A DNA stretch of 6,242 bases from Pseudomonadota bacterium (GCA_023458315.1 JAEXAH010000101.1:1-6242); one strand, 5' to 3'. Counted from the first letter of the stretch, positions 1-6,067 are shown. Notes: generated by a model not told the origin, from the letters alone. Numbers and translations are program-made.

Positions 1-1169
1 ACCAGGGCCAGGGCGCGGCCGGGGCGGGCCTGGGCCTCGGCCAGCACCCGGCGCAGCGCCGCCAGGGCCACCGCGTCGGCGCTGGGGCCGCTGGCGCGGT
101 CCTGGGCCAGTTCGGCCAGGGACGGCCCCTTGCGTTCGCGGGTCATTTCCACCAGTCCCAGCGGCGTCACGCCGATGACGTGGGTGGCGACCACGTCGCG
201 GGCCACCGCCTGCTTCAGCGACGCCACCAGCTTGAACAGCGCGCCCTTGCCGCCGCCGGAAACGAAATCCACCACGATCTGCCCGGCGATGTTGCGCAGG
301 CGCAGTTGGCGGGCGATCACCGCCACCGCCTGGGAATTGGCCTCGATGGCGGCGGCGCCGCCGGAATCCACGTCGATGGCGGTCAAGGCCGAGGTCGGCT
401 CGATGGTCACGCGGCCGCCGCACACCAGCGGCACCACCGGGTCCAGGGCGGCGGCGATGTTGTCTTCCACGTCATAAAGGTCGAACAGCGGGCCGTCGCG
501 GTAATGTTCGACCGGGCCGGAAAAGGCGGCGCGGGCCGTGGCCAGCAGCGCGGCATCGTCCACCAGCACCCGGCTGATGCCGGGATTGTCGGCCAGCAGC
601 CGCACCAGCGGTTCCGGCCGCCACAGCACCGCCGGGGCGCGTCCGCCCTTGGCGCCGTCCTGGATGGTGGCCCACTGGGCGCGCAGGGCGTTCAACTCGC
701 TTTCCAGAACGCCCTCGGGCGCCGAGGCGGCATGGGTGCGCGCCACCACACCCTCGTCCTCGGCCACCAGCGGTTCCAGCCGTTCCAGCAGGCGCTCGCG
801 CTTTTCCTCGGACAGCTTGCGCGACACCGCCAGACCGGGATGGAACGGGGTGAAGGCCAAATTGCGGCCGTTCAGGGAAATGTCGGTGGTCAGGGTCGCG
901 CCCTTGCCGCCCTGGGCGTCGGATTTGACCTGAGCCAGCACCAGGGCGCCCTTGGTCAGTCCCTTGCCTTGCAGGAAGCCCGGCTTGTCCTGGCCGATAT
1001 CGATGAAGACGGCGCCCAGCTTGGGCGCCACCTCGACCACCCGGCCCTGGACCACGGCGCCCGCCAGCAATTCGGGACGGTCCAGCACCAGATCGGCCAG
1101 ACGGCCGTCACGCACCACGGCCAGACGGGTTTCGCCCGGCCCCCACGACATCAGGATTTCAGCGGCCAT
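1..1169 (-). CDS. rng: Ribonuclease E/G family endoribonuclease, 3' end beyond the window
   Basis: Endoribonuclease of the RNase E/G family, acting in the cytoplasm on mRNA decay and RNA maturation. 389 N-terminal residues are visible; the reading frame is open at the left edge. The N-terminus MAAEILMSWGPGETR fits the usual RNase G start. An S1-like RNA-binding region lies at about residues 36-105 (GAVVQGRVVEVAPKLGAVF). The R144-T145 pair matches the 5'-phosphate sensor R169/T170 of E. coli RNase E. The catalytic metal-binding aspartates are D266 (TAIDVDSG) and D301 (IVVDFV). They are 35 residues apart rather than the 43 of E. coli because an internal RGGD-type segment is missing. After EMTRERKGPSL (about 341-351) the CPxC Zn-link motif is absent from the next 38 residues. 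The ATG overlaps the last 11 bases of maf, so translation is probably coupled. It is probably a compact second paralog rather than the main RNase E. The family is certain; its in vivo targets are not known. Confidence 0.93.
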   Translation of the reverse strand, partial: MAAEILMSWGPGETRLAVVRDGRLADLVLDRPELLAGAVVQGRVVEVAPKLGAVFIDIGQDKPGFLQGKGLTKGALVLAQVKSDAQGGKGATLTTDISLNGRNLAFTPFHPGLAVSRKLSEEKRERLLERLEPLVAEDEGVVARTHAASAPEGVLESELNALRAQWATIQDGAKGGRAPAVLWRPEPLVRLLADNPGISRVLVDDAALLATARAAFSGPVEHYRDGPLFDLYDVEDNIAAALDPVVPLVCGGRVTIEPTSALTAIDVDSGGAAAIEANSQAVAVIARQLRLRNIAGQIVVDFVSGGGKGALFKLVASLKQAVARDVVATHVIGVTPLGLVEMTRERKGPSLAELAQDRASGPSADAVALAALRRVLAEAQARPGRALAL

Positions 1170-1755
1170 GGAGGCCCACACCTTTCAGCAGCGCCGCCGT
1201 TTCATACAGCGGCAGACCGACCACGTTGGAATAAGACCCGGACAAAGCGCGCACATAGGCCGCCGCCAGCCCCTGGATGGCGTACCCCCCGGCCTTGCCG
1301 TGCCATTCGCCCGAGGCGACATAGGATTCCAGCTCGGCGTGGTCCAGGTTCTTGAAGGTGACGATGGTGCTGACCGTGCGGGCCAGCAGCCTGCCCTCGG
1401 GCGTCAGCAGCACCACGCCGCCGTGCACACGGTGGCGGCGGCCGGACAGCAGCGACAGGCAGCGGCGGGCGGTGCGCTCGTCCTCGGCCTTGGGCAGAAT
1501 GCGGCGGCCGCAGGCGACCACGGTATCGGCGGCCAGGATGAACTTGCCGGGATGGCGTGCCGCCACGGCGCGGGCCTTTTCCTCGGCCAGCCGCGCGGCA
1601 TGGGGCAGCGGCAATTCGTCCTTGCGCGGGGTTTCGTCCAGGTCGGCGGGATCCACCGCGCCCGGCACAAGGCCGATCTGGCGCAGCAGGTCGAGACGGC
1701 GGGGCGAGGCGGACGCCAGCACCAGGGTCGTCAGTTCGGCGGGAGAATCCGCCAT
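1159..1755 (-). CDS. maf: Maf-family nucleoside triphosphate pyrophosphatase (YhdE-like)
   Basis: 198 aa, full length for the Maf family. The family hydrolyses non-canonical or surplus nucleoside triphosphates to monophosphate and pyrophosphate. It is linked to nucleotide-pool cleaning and, in some bacteria, to septum arrest. Visible motifs are the N-terminal nucleotide loop LASASPRR (13-20), the catalytic-aspartate motif AADTVV with D77, LPK (87-89), SGRRHRV (104-110), GKAGGYAIQG (153-162) and SYSNVVGLPL (174-183). The AGGYAIQG and SYxxVVGLPL motifs place it with the E. coli YhdE branch (dTTP/UTP activity) rather than the YceF branch. The substrate is therefore an inference from the subfamily. 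The start codon shares one base with the infA stop (TAATG), and the 3' end overlaps rng by 11 bases. It is the middle gene of an infA-maf-rng unit with translational coupling on both sides. No frameshift or missing core motif is seen. Confidence 0.95.
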   Translation of the reverse strand: MADSPAELTTLVLASASPRRLDLLRQIGLVPGAVDPADLDETPRKDELPLPHAARLAEEKARAVAARHPGKFILAADTVVACGRRILPKAEDERTARRCLSLLSGRRHRVHGGVVLLTPEGRLLARTVSTIVTFKNLDHAELESYVASGEWHGKAGGYAIQGLAAAYVRALSGSYSNVVGLPLYETAALLKGVGLHGR

Positions 1756-1973
1756 TACTTGAATCGGAATGTGATGCGGCCTTTTGTCAGATCATAGGGG
1801 GTCATTTCGACGTTGACCCGGTCGCCCGCCAAAACACGAATGCGGTTCTTGCGCATCTTGCCCGAAGTGTGGGCCAAAATCTCGATCTCGTTGTCGAGCT
1901 TGACGCGAAACATCGCATTGGGCAGCAGTTCGACCACCGTGCCCGAGAACTCGATATTGTCCTCTTTGGCCAT
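1755..1973 (-). CDS. infA: Translation initiation factor IF-1
   Basis: 72 aa, exactly the usual IF-1 length. IF-1 is a single OB-fold protein that binds the A site of the 30S subunit during translation initiation, together with IF-2 and IF-3. The sequence begins MAKEDNIEFSGTVVELLPN and contains the family signature HTSGKMRKNRIRVLAGD, then VEMTPYDLTKGRI near the C-terminus. The start at 1973 is preferred over the in-frame ATG four codons upstream (1985). IF-1 proteins start at MAKED, and the upstream codons form the purine-rich ribosome binding site (GGAAGGGAAG directly before the ATG). The gene follows an 83-base gap with a plausible promoter and is joined to maf through TAATG. The identification is secure. 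Confidence 0.98.
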   Translation of the reverse strand: MAKEDNIEFSGTVVELLPNAMFRVKLDNEIEILAHTSGKMRKNRIRVLAGDRVNVEMTPYDLTKGRITFRFK

Positions 1974-1985
1974 CTTCCCTTCCAT
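1974..1985 (-). promoter_or_regulatory. infA ribosome binding site that decides the start
   Basis: The minus-strand bases directly upstream of the infA ATG read ATGGAAGGGAAG. This purine-rich stretch resembles a Shine-Dalgarno site and contains the competing upstream ATG (1985). Its placement supports initiation at 1973 and not at 1985. Confidence 0.55.
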
Positions 1986-2008
1986 CGGCTGACACCGGAA
2001 TCGGGAAG

Positions 2009-2038
2009 ATGAATGACCCTGCGAACCGAAAAGGTCAA
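2009..2038 (-). promoter_or_regulatory. Candidate sigma70-type promoter of infA-maf-rng
   Basis: On the minus strand the -35-like hexamer TTGACC (2033-2038, 5 of 6 to TTGACA) is followed after 18 bases by a weak -10-like ATTCAT (2009-2014, 3 of 6 to TATAAT). The predicted transcript start, near 2002, leaves a leader of about 30 bases that carries the infA ribosome binding site. It lies in the only sizeable gap (83 bases) of the cluster apart from the right edge, and infA often has its own promoter. The -10 match is poor, so this remains a candidate. Confidence 0.4.
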
Positions 2039-2056
2039 GCGTAATCAGTGGGTTCC

Positions 2057-2503
2057 CTATTCCCGCGCCAGGGTCTGGGTGGGAAAGCGTTTCAGGATGT
2101 GGCGCATCAGTTGGTCGCGCACCTGACGATAGGCGTCCAGCCGTGCCTCGCGCGAGCCTTCCACCAGGGTCGGGTCGAAGGTGGGCCAGAATTCCACCTC
2201 GCAGGCATTGGTGCGGGTCAGTTCCACCGCCTTGTGCTGGGCCTCGGGGCTCAGGCTGATGATGACGTCGAAACTGTCGTCCTCCAGCTCCTCGAAGGTC
2301 TTGGGCTTGTGGCGCGAGATGTCGATGCCGATCTCGTCCATGACCTGGATGGCGAAGGGATCGACCTCGTCGGTCTTCACCCCCACCGAATCCACATAGA
2401 CGCTCTTGCCGTGGAAGCGGTGGAAGATGCCCGCCGCCATGGGCGAACGGATGGCGTTGAAGGTGCAGCAGAACAGAACGGCAGACGGCATCTCGCCCGC
2501 CAT
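2057..2503 (-). CDS. Low-molecular-weight protein-tyrosine-phosphatase-like protein (ArsC-like fold)
   Basis: 148 aa, the normal length for the LMW-PTP/arsenate reductase superfamily. The N-terminal phosphate-binding loop is VLFCCTFNAIRSPMAAG (residues 9-25). It has C13-X5-R19 as the nucleophile/anion site and the conserved Asn16 and Ser20. A DP dipeptide (D110-P111 in EFWPTFDPT) stands where the general-acid loop is expected, but Thr follows instead of the Tyr/Trp often found there. The only other cysteines are C12, next to the nucleophile, and C101, so the resolving-cysteine pair of thioredoxin-coupled ArsC (C82/C89 in S. aureus) is not present. A phosphatase or a redox-controlled phosphatase is therefore more likely than a classical arsenate reductase; the substrate is unknown. 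The ATG at 2503 lies one base after the UPF0262 stop. An alternative start, MPSAV at 2491, would remove four residues and keep the whole loop. Confidence 0.88.
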   Translation of the reverse strand: MAGEMPSAVLFCCTFNAIRSPMAAGIFHRFHGKSVYVDSVGVKTDEVDPFAIQVMDEIGIDISRHKPKTFEELEDDSFDVIISLSPEAQHKAVELTRTNACEVEFWPTFDPTLVEGSREARLDAYRQVRDQLMRHILKRFPTQTLARE

Positions 2504-2504
2504 G

Positions 2505-2978
2505 TCAGCCCCGGATGTGCAGGATGCAGACCAGCGTGAACAGGCGGCGCGCCGTGTCGAAATCCACGTCCACCTTGCCCGCCAGACGGTCGCGCAGCAG
2601 TTCCGAGCCTTCGTTGTGCAGACCGCGACGGCCCATGTCGATGGCCTCGATCTGCGACGGCGTCGCCTTCTTGATGGCGGAGTAATAACTCTCGCAGATC
2701 AGGAAGTAGTCCTTGACGATGGACTGGAACGGCTTGAGCGGCAGCGGCACCTCGACCACCGGGTCGTTGGCGGTGGTGCGCACGTCGAACATCAGCCGGT
2801 TGTCGATCAACCCCAGGGTCAGGTGGTACGGCCCCACATACTCGCCGTGGGGCGCGAAGTAATTCTCTTCCAGCAGGTCGTAGATGGCGATGTTGCGCTC
2901 GTGCTCGACCTCGGGGCGGCGCCGCACCATGGTTTTTTCGTCCAGTTGGACGTGCACGATGCGTTGACGGTGCGGCAC
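2505..2978 (-). CDS. UPF0262 family protein of unknown function
   Basis: 157 aa from a GTG start. It belongs to UPF0262, a small soluble family found in Alphaproteobacteria with no established function. Diagnostic stretches are RIVHVQLDEKTMVRR (6-20), PEVEHERNIAIYDLLEEN (22-39), FAPHGEYVGPYHLTL (41-55), a central LPLKPFQSIVKDYFLICESYYSAI (79-102), and the C-terminal GRRGLHNEGSELLRDRL followed by VDVDFDTARRLFTLVCILHIRG. No signal peptide or membrane segment is seen. The GTG at 2978 is chosen because it lies 7 bases after the hisD stop and keeps the conserved RIVxVxLDE start. The next ATG (residue 17) would cut that off, and extending to 3050 would run into hisD. An AGGGG stretch 11 bases upstream may serve as the ribosome binding site. 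It sits between hisD and the LMW phosphatase, one base from the latter, so the genes are probably co-translated. Its position hints at a link with neighbouring functions, but no role can be assigned. Confidence 0.9.
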   Translation of the reverse strand: MPHRQRIVHVQLDEKTMVRRRPEVEHERNIAIYDLLEENYFAPHGEYVGPYHLTLGLIDNRLMFDVRTTANDPVVEVPLPLKPFQSIVKDYFLICESYYSAIKKATPSQIEAIDMGRRGLHNEGSELLRDRLAGKVDVDFDTARRLFTLVCILHIRG

Positions 2979-2985
2979 CTTGGTT

Positions 2986-4287
2986 CTAGCCCCTGGCGAT
3001 GTTGAGACGCAAAGCCACCGACAGGCCGTGGGCGCCCAGCCCCTCGGCACCGGCCAGGGCCACCGCCGCCGGGCCGATGGCCCGCAAACTGTCGGCGTCG
3101 CAGCCCAGCAGGGTGGTGCGCTTCATGAAATCGTGCACGCCCAGGCCCGACGAGAAGCGCGCCGAGCGCGCCGTCGGCAGGACGTGGTTGGGGCCGCCGA
3201 CGTAATCGCCCACCGCTTCCGGGGTGTAGCGGCCCAGGAAGATGGCGCCCGCGTTGCGGATCTTGGCCGCCAGGGCATCGGGGTCGGCGACGGCCAGTTC
3301 CAGATGCTCGGGCGCCACGCGGTCCACCAGCGGCACGGCGGCATCCAGGTCGGGCACCACGATGATGGCGCCGTGGGCGTCCCAGCTTTCGCGGGCGATC
3401 TTGGCGCGCGGCAGCACCGCCAGATGGCCCTCGACCGCACCGGCCACGCGGTCGGCGAAGGCGGCATCGTCGGTGATCAGGATGGATTGGGCGGCGGTGT
3501 CGTGCTCGGCCTGGCTGAGCAGGTCGGCGGCGATCCAGGTCGGATCGTTGGCGCCGTCGGCCACCACCAGGATTTCCGACGGACCGGCGATCATGTCGAT
3601 GCCCACCGTGCCGAACACCTGACGCTTGGCGGCGGCCACATAGGCGTTGCCGGGGCCGACGATCTTGTCCACCGGGCGAATGGTCTTGGTGCCATGGGCC
3701 AGGGCGGCCACCGCCTGGGCGCCGCCGATGCGGTAGATTTCATCCACACCGGCCAGACGGGCGGCGGCCAGCACCAGCGGGTTCAGCTTGCCGTCGGGGG
3801 TGGGCACCACCATGACCAGACGCTCGACCCCCGCCACCTTGGCGGGCAGGGCGTTCATCAGCACGCTGGACGGATAGGCGGCGGTGCCGCCCGGCACGTA
3901 CAGACCGGCGGCCTCGACCGCGCTCCAGCGGCAGCCCAGGCGCACGCCCTGGGAATCGGTATAGGAATAGCTTTCCGGCAATTGGCGGCGGTGGAAGTCG
4001 CGGATGCGCTCGGCCGCCAGTTCCAGCGAGCGGACCAGATCGGCATCCACCTGGGCCAGCGCCGCATCCACCTCGGCGGCGGTGATGCGCAGGGTGTCGG
4101 CCGACAGTTCCGGCAGGCGGTCGAACTTCTTGGTGTATTCGATCAGCGCGTCGTCGCCGCGCTGGCGCACGTCGGCGATGATGGCGGCGACGACGGCGTT
4201 CACGTCGGCGTCGTTCTCGCGCTTCATGTCCAGCAATTCCAGGAAGCGCGCCTCGAAATCGCTTTGGGTGGCATCAAGCCGCAGCAT
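2986..4287 (-). CDS. hisD: Histidinol dehydrogenase
   Basis: 433 aa, the family's usual length. It is a cytoplasmic Zn-dependent enzyme that oxidises L-histidinol to L-histidine in two NAD+-dependent steps, the end of the pathway. Nucleotide-site regions are visible at YVPGGTAAYPSSVLMNALPA (130-149) and KIVGPGNAYVAAAKRQVFG (208-226), followed by IDMIAGPSEILVVAD (230-244). Metal and catalytic residues align almost number for number with E. coli: Q259 and H262 (LLSQAEHD), E327-H328 (APEHLE), D361 (GDYVGGPNHVL), H368 and H420 (EGLGAHGLSVAL). The ATG at 4287 is preferred to the TTG two codons earlier because GGAGG lies about six bases before it, within the end of hisG. The gene overlaps hisG by 14 bases, a strong sign of translational coupling. 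UPF0262 begins 7 bases after its stop. All key residues are present, so the enzyme should be active. Confidence 0.98.
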   Translation of the reverse strand: MLRLDATQSDFEARFLELLDMKRENDADVNAVVAAIIADVRQRGDDALIEYTKKFDRLPELSADTLRITAAEVDAALAQVDADLVRSLELAAERIRDFHRRQLPESYSYTDSQGVRLGCRWSAVEAAGLYVPGGTAAYPSSVLMNALPAKVAGVERLVMVVPTPDGKLNPLVLAAARLAGVDEIYRIGGAQAVAALAHGTKTIRPVDKIVGPGNAYVAAAKRQVFGTVGIDMIAGPSEILVVADGANDPTWIAADLLSQAEHDTAAQSILITDDAAFADRVAGAVEGHLAVLPRAKIARESWDAHGAIIVVPDLDAAVPLVDRVAPEHLELAVADPDALAAKIRNAGAIFLGRYTPEAVGDYVGGPNHVLPTARSARFSSGLGVHDFMKRTTLLGCDADSLRAIGPAAVALAGAEGLGAHGLSVALRLNIARG

Positions 4288-4942
4288 TGACAACCTCCAC
4301 GGCGGCCCGGAACTTGTCGATCCAGCCGGTCAGTTCGGCGGGGCGGGTCTTCAGCGCCGCGCGGTTGACGATCAGGCGGGACGTGACCTGGGCGATCACC
4401 TCCACTTCCTTGAGGCCGTTGGCCTTCATGGTCGAGCCGGTGGACACCAGATCGACGATGCGCGAACACAGGCCCAGGGACGGCGCCAGTTCCATGGCGC
4501 CGTTCAGCTTGACGCATTCCGCCTGGACACCGCGCTCGGCGAAGAAACGCTTGGTGGTTTCCGGATATTTGGTGGCGATGCGGATATGGCTCCAGCGGCG
4601 GGGGTCGTCGCCCTCGGCCAGATCCACCGGCTCGGCCACCGACAGGCGGCAGGCGCCGATGCCCAGATCCAGCGGCGCATAGATTTCCGGATAGTCGAAT
4701 TCCATCAGCACGTCGTTGCCGGCGATGCCCAGATGGGCGGCGCCAAAGGCGACGAAGGTGGCGACGTCGAACGACCGCACCCGGATGATGTCGATATGGG
4801 GATGGTTGGTGGCGAAACGCAGCAGGCGGGTCTTGGGGTTGTCGAACTCCGCCTCCGGCTCGATGCCGGCGGCCCGCACCAGGGGCATGCATTCGTCAAG
4901 AATGCGGCCCTTGGGCAACGCGATCACCAACTTGTCTTCCAT
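4274..4942 (-). CDS. hisG: ATP phosphoribosyltransferase, short (HisZ-dependent) form
   Basis: 222 aa from the chosen start. It condenses ATP with PRPP to phosphoribosyl-ATP, the first and controlled step of histidine synthesis. The sequence starts MEDKLVIALPKGRILDECM and carries GAAHLGIAGNDVL (67-79) and the PRPP-binding loop DLVSTGSTMKANGL (164-177). It ends near residue 222 without the roughly 70-residue C-terminal regulatory domain of long HisG. It is therefore the short type, which in other bacteria works as an octamer with HisZ; hisZ is not in this window. Earlier in-frame ATGs at 4981 and 4978 would add 12-13 residues (MSPFSRSSEIVV) that family members generally lack. No start has a strong ribosome binding site, so the N-terminus is uncertain. 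Histidine feedback, if present, would act through HisZ. The 3' end overlaps hisD and contains the hisD Shine-Dalgarno site. Confidence 0.95.
   Translation of the reverse strand: MEDKLVIALPKGRILDECMPLVRAAGIEPEAEFDNPKTRLLRFATNHPHIDIIRVRSFDVATFVAFGAAHLGIAGNDVLMEFDYPEIYAPLDLGIGACRLSVAEPVDLAEGDDPRRWSHIRIATKYPETTKRFFAERGVQAECVKLNGAMELAPSLGLCSRIVDLVSTGSTMKANGLKEVEVIAQVTSRLIVNRAALKTRPAELTGWIDKFRAAVEVVNAAA
4293..4298 (-). promoter_or_regulatory. hisD Shine-Dalgarno site inside hisG
   Basis: The minus strand reads GGAGGT, then about five bases, then the hisD ATG (4287). The site lies in the last codons of hisG, so ribosomes finishing hisG pass over it just before stopping at 4274. It is the clearest ribosome binding site in the window and decides the hisD start. 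Confidence 0.75.
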
Positions 4943-4998
4943 CACCACGATCTCGGAACTCCGCGAAAAGGGGCTCATCATTACCCAAAACGGCCCCG

Positions 4999-6033
4999 CT
5001 ATACCAGCCCCGCCAGCTTGGCCGCCAGCCAGCGGCCGATCTTGGCGGCGCCCTGGGGGGTGTTGTGCAGATAATCGTAGAAATCGCCCGGTTCAAACGT
5101 CACCTCGCGCGCCAGATCCAGGCACAGCAGCCCGTCCTCGACGCAGACGGCGCGGGTGGCGGCGTTGAAGGCGGCAAGGCGGCGGTAATGATCGACGCCG
5201 TTCAGCCCGTCCTCGTGCACCATGCCCCACACCTTGCCGTCGATGACCTTGAAGTCGCCGCGGATTTGGGTGACGAACACCGGCACGGCCGCCATGTCGT
5301 GGGCGGCACGGGCCAGGGCGCGCAGGCGGTCACGATAGGAATCCAGGTCGCGGAAGCCCTCGGGCTTCCAGTCGGGCTGCGCCGGGATGTCGGTCCAATG
5401 CTGGGTGGCGGGGTCGATCCGCTGGTGGTTCAGGCGGGCACGGCGGGCGACCACCATGCCCGCGACCTTGTTCCCGGCCTGCCACAGCGCGCTGTGCTGG
5501 CGGAACCGCTTGACCCAACTGGCATGTTGCAGCTTGTCCACCGCGCCACCATCGGCGTGCACGTCGTTGATGCCCACATAGAACAGGATGAAGCGCGGCT
5601 TCAGCCCCGGCACGTTGGGGAACCAGTCGGTCATGGCGCGCAGATGGCCGATGGTGCTTTGGCCGTCGATGCCCGCGTTGCCCACCTTGACCGGATGCCC
5701 GACGGCGGCCAGTTCGCGTTCCAGCACCGCCTGCCAGGTGGCGTCGTCGGGCAGGTAAAGCTGGTTGGTGGTGCTGCCGCCGACGGTCAGGATGCCGATC
5801 TGGGCCGGGTCGCCATCGGCGCCGCGAAAGCCCCAGCGGTCGCGGCGATAGATGAAGTCGCCGCCGCCGTCATACAGCGTCCCGGCGGAAATGGTGGTGC
5901 GGAGATTGCGGACCAGCCCCAGCCGGTCCAGCGGGTCACTGCTGAACCATGTGCCGAACATCAGTTCCGCCGCCACGGCGAAAACCAGCAGCAGGCCCAG
6001 GTTGACGGCGACGATGGTCAGAATCTTGCGCAT
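4999..6033 (-). CDS. Membrane-anchored SGNH/GDSL-type hydrolase
   Basis: 344 aa. Residues 1-3 (MRK) plus a hydrophobic segment at about 4-26 (ILTIVAVNLGLLLVFAVAAE) predict an N-terminal membrane anchor or uncleaved signal, with the catalytic domain outside the cytoplasmic membrane. The SGNH blocks are in order: block I VGGSTTN with Ser87 as nucleophile, block II GNAGIDGQS with Gly121, block III YVGINDV with Asn156, and block V YDYLHNTPQG with Asp320 and His323. The family removes or transfers acyl groups on sugars, lipids or peptidoglycan. Similar anchored SGNH proteins occur near cell-surface polysaccharide genes, but nothing here identifies the substrate. It ends 56 bases before the chosen hisG start (17 if hisG starts at 4981) and may be co-transcribed with it. 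The ATG at 6033 is preferred because later in-frame starts would lose the anchor. There is no good ribosome binding site, and a promoter lies almost directly upstream, suggesting a leaderless mRNA. Confidence 0.87.
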   Translation of the reverse strand: MRKILTIVAVNLGLLLVFAVAAELMFGTWFSSDPLDRLGLVRNLRTTISAGTLYDGGGDFIYRRDRWGFRGADGDPAQIGILTVGGSTTNQLYLPDDATWQAVLERELAAVGHPVKVGNAGIDGQSTIGHLRAMTDWFPNVPGLKPRFILFYVGINDVHADGGAVDKLQHASWVKRFRQHSALWQAGNKVAGMVVARRARLNHQRIDPATQHWTDIPAQPDWKPEGFRDLDSYRDRLRALARAAHDMAAVPVFVTQIRGDFKVIDGKVWGMVHEDGLNGVDHYRRLAAFNAATRAVCVEDGLLCLDLAREVTFEPGDFYDYLHNTPQGAAKIGRWLAAKLAGLV

Positions 6034-6038
6034 TGGGC

Positions 6039-6067
6039 CTTATAACCGCACGCGGCGGGCCGGTCAA
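6039..6067 (-). promoter_or_regulatory. Near-consensus sigma70-type promoter, leaderless-type spacing
   Basis: On the minus strand TTGACC (6062-6067, 5 of 6 to the -35 consensus) is followed by exactly 17 bases and TATAAG (6039-6044, 5 of 6 to the -10 consensus). The expected transcript start is at about 6031-6034, which coincides with the A of the ATG at 6033. The match and spacing are the best promoter signal in the window. The -35 box overlaps the inner end of the inverted repeat's left arm and its loop. The function is inferred from sequence alone. Confidence 0.6.

Noticed and set aside
180..1355. 391-residue plus-strand open frame opposite rng and maf
   Set aside because: The product is rich in Gly, His, Gln and Arg, spans two real genes on the other strand and shows no recognisable domain. 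It is a composition artefact.
952..1797. Plus-strand open frames over maf and infA
   Set aside because: maf and infA are unambiguous on the minus strand. These frames change character along their length and match no family.
2980..4290. 436-residue plus-strand open frame opposite hisD
   Set aside because: It is the mirror of hisD, which has all catalytic residues. The His/Gly/Gln-rich translation is typical of the antisense of a GC-rich gene, and no family motif is visible.
4968..4997. GGGGC...GCCCC followed by TTTT on the minus strand, between the SGNH gene and hisG, as a terminator or his attenuator
   Set aside because: The stem is only 5 bp with a loop of about 18 bases, and the T run is four bases. 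There is no leader peptide with a His codon run nearby. Too weak to call.
4998..5006. TGGTATAGC on the minus strand as an extended -10 promoter for hisG
   Set aside because: It overlaps the SGNH stop codon and no -35-like hexamer stands at 16-18 bp. A match of this quality is expected by chance.
5065..6045. 326-residue plus-strand open frame opposite the SGNH hydrolase
   Set aside because: The minus-strand frame has a membrane anchor and all four SGNH blocks. The plus-strand frame has no coherent motif.
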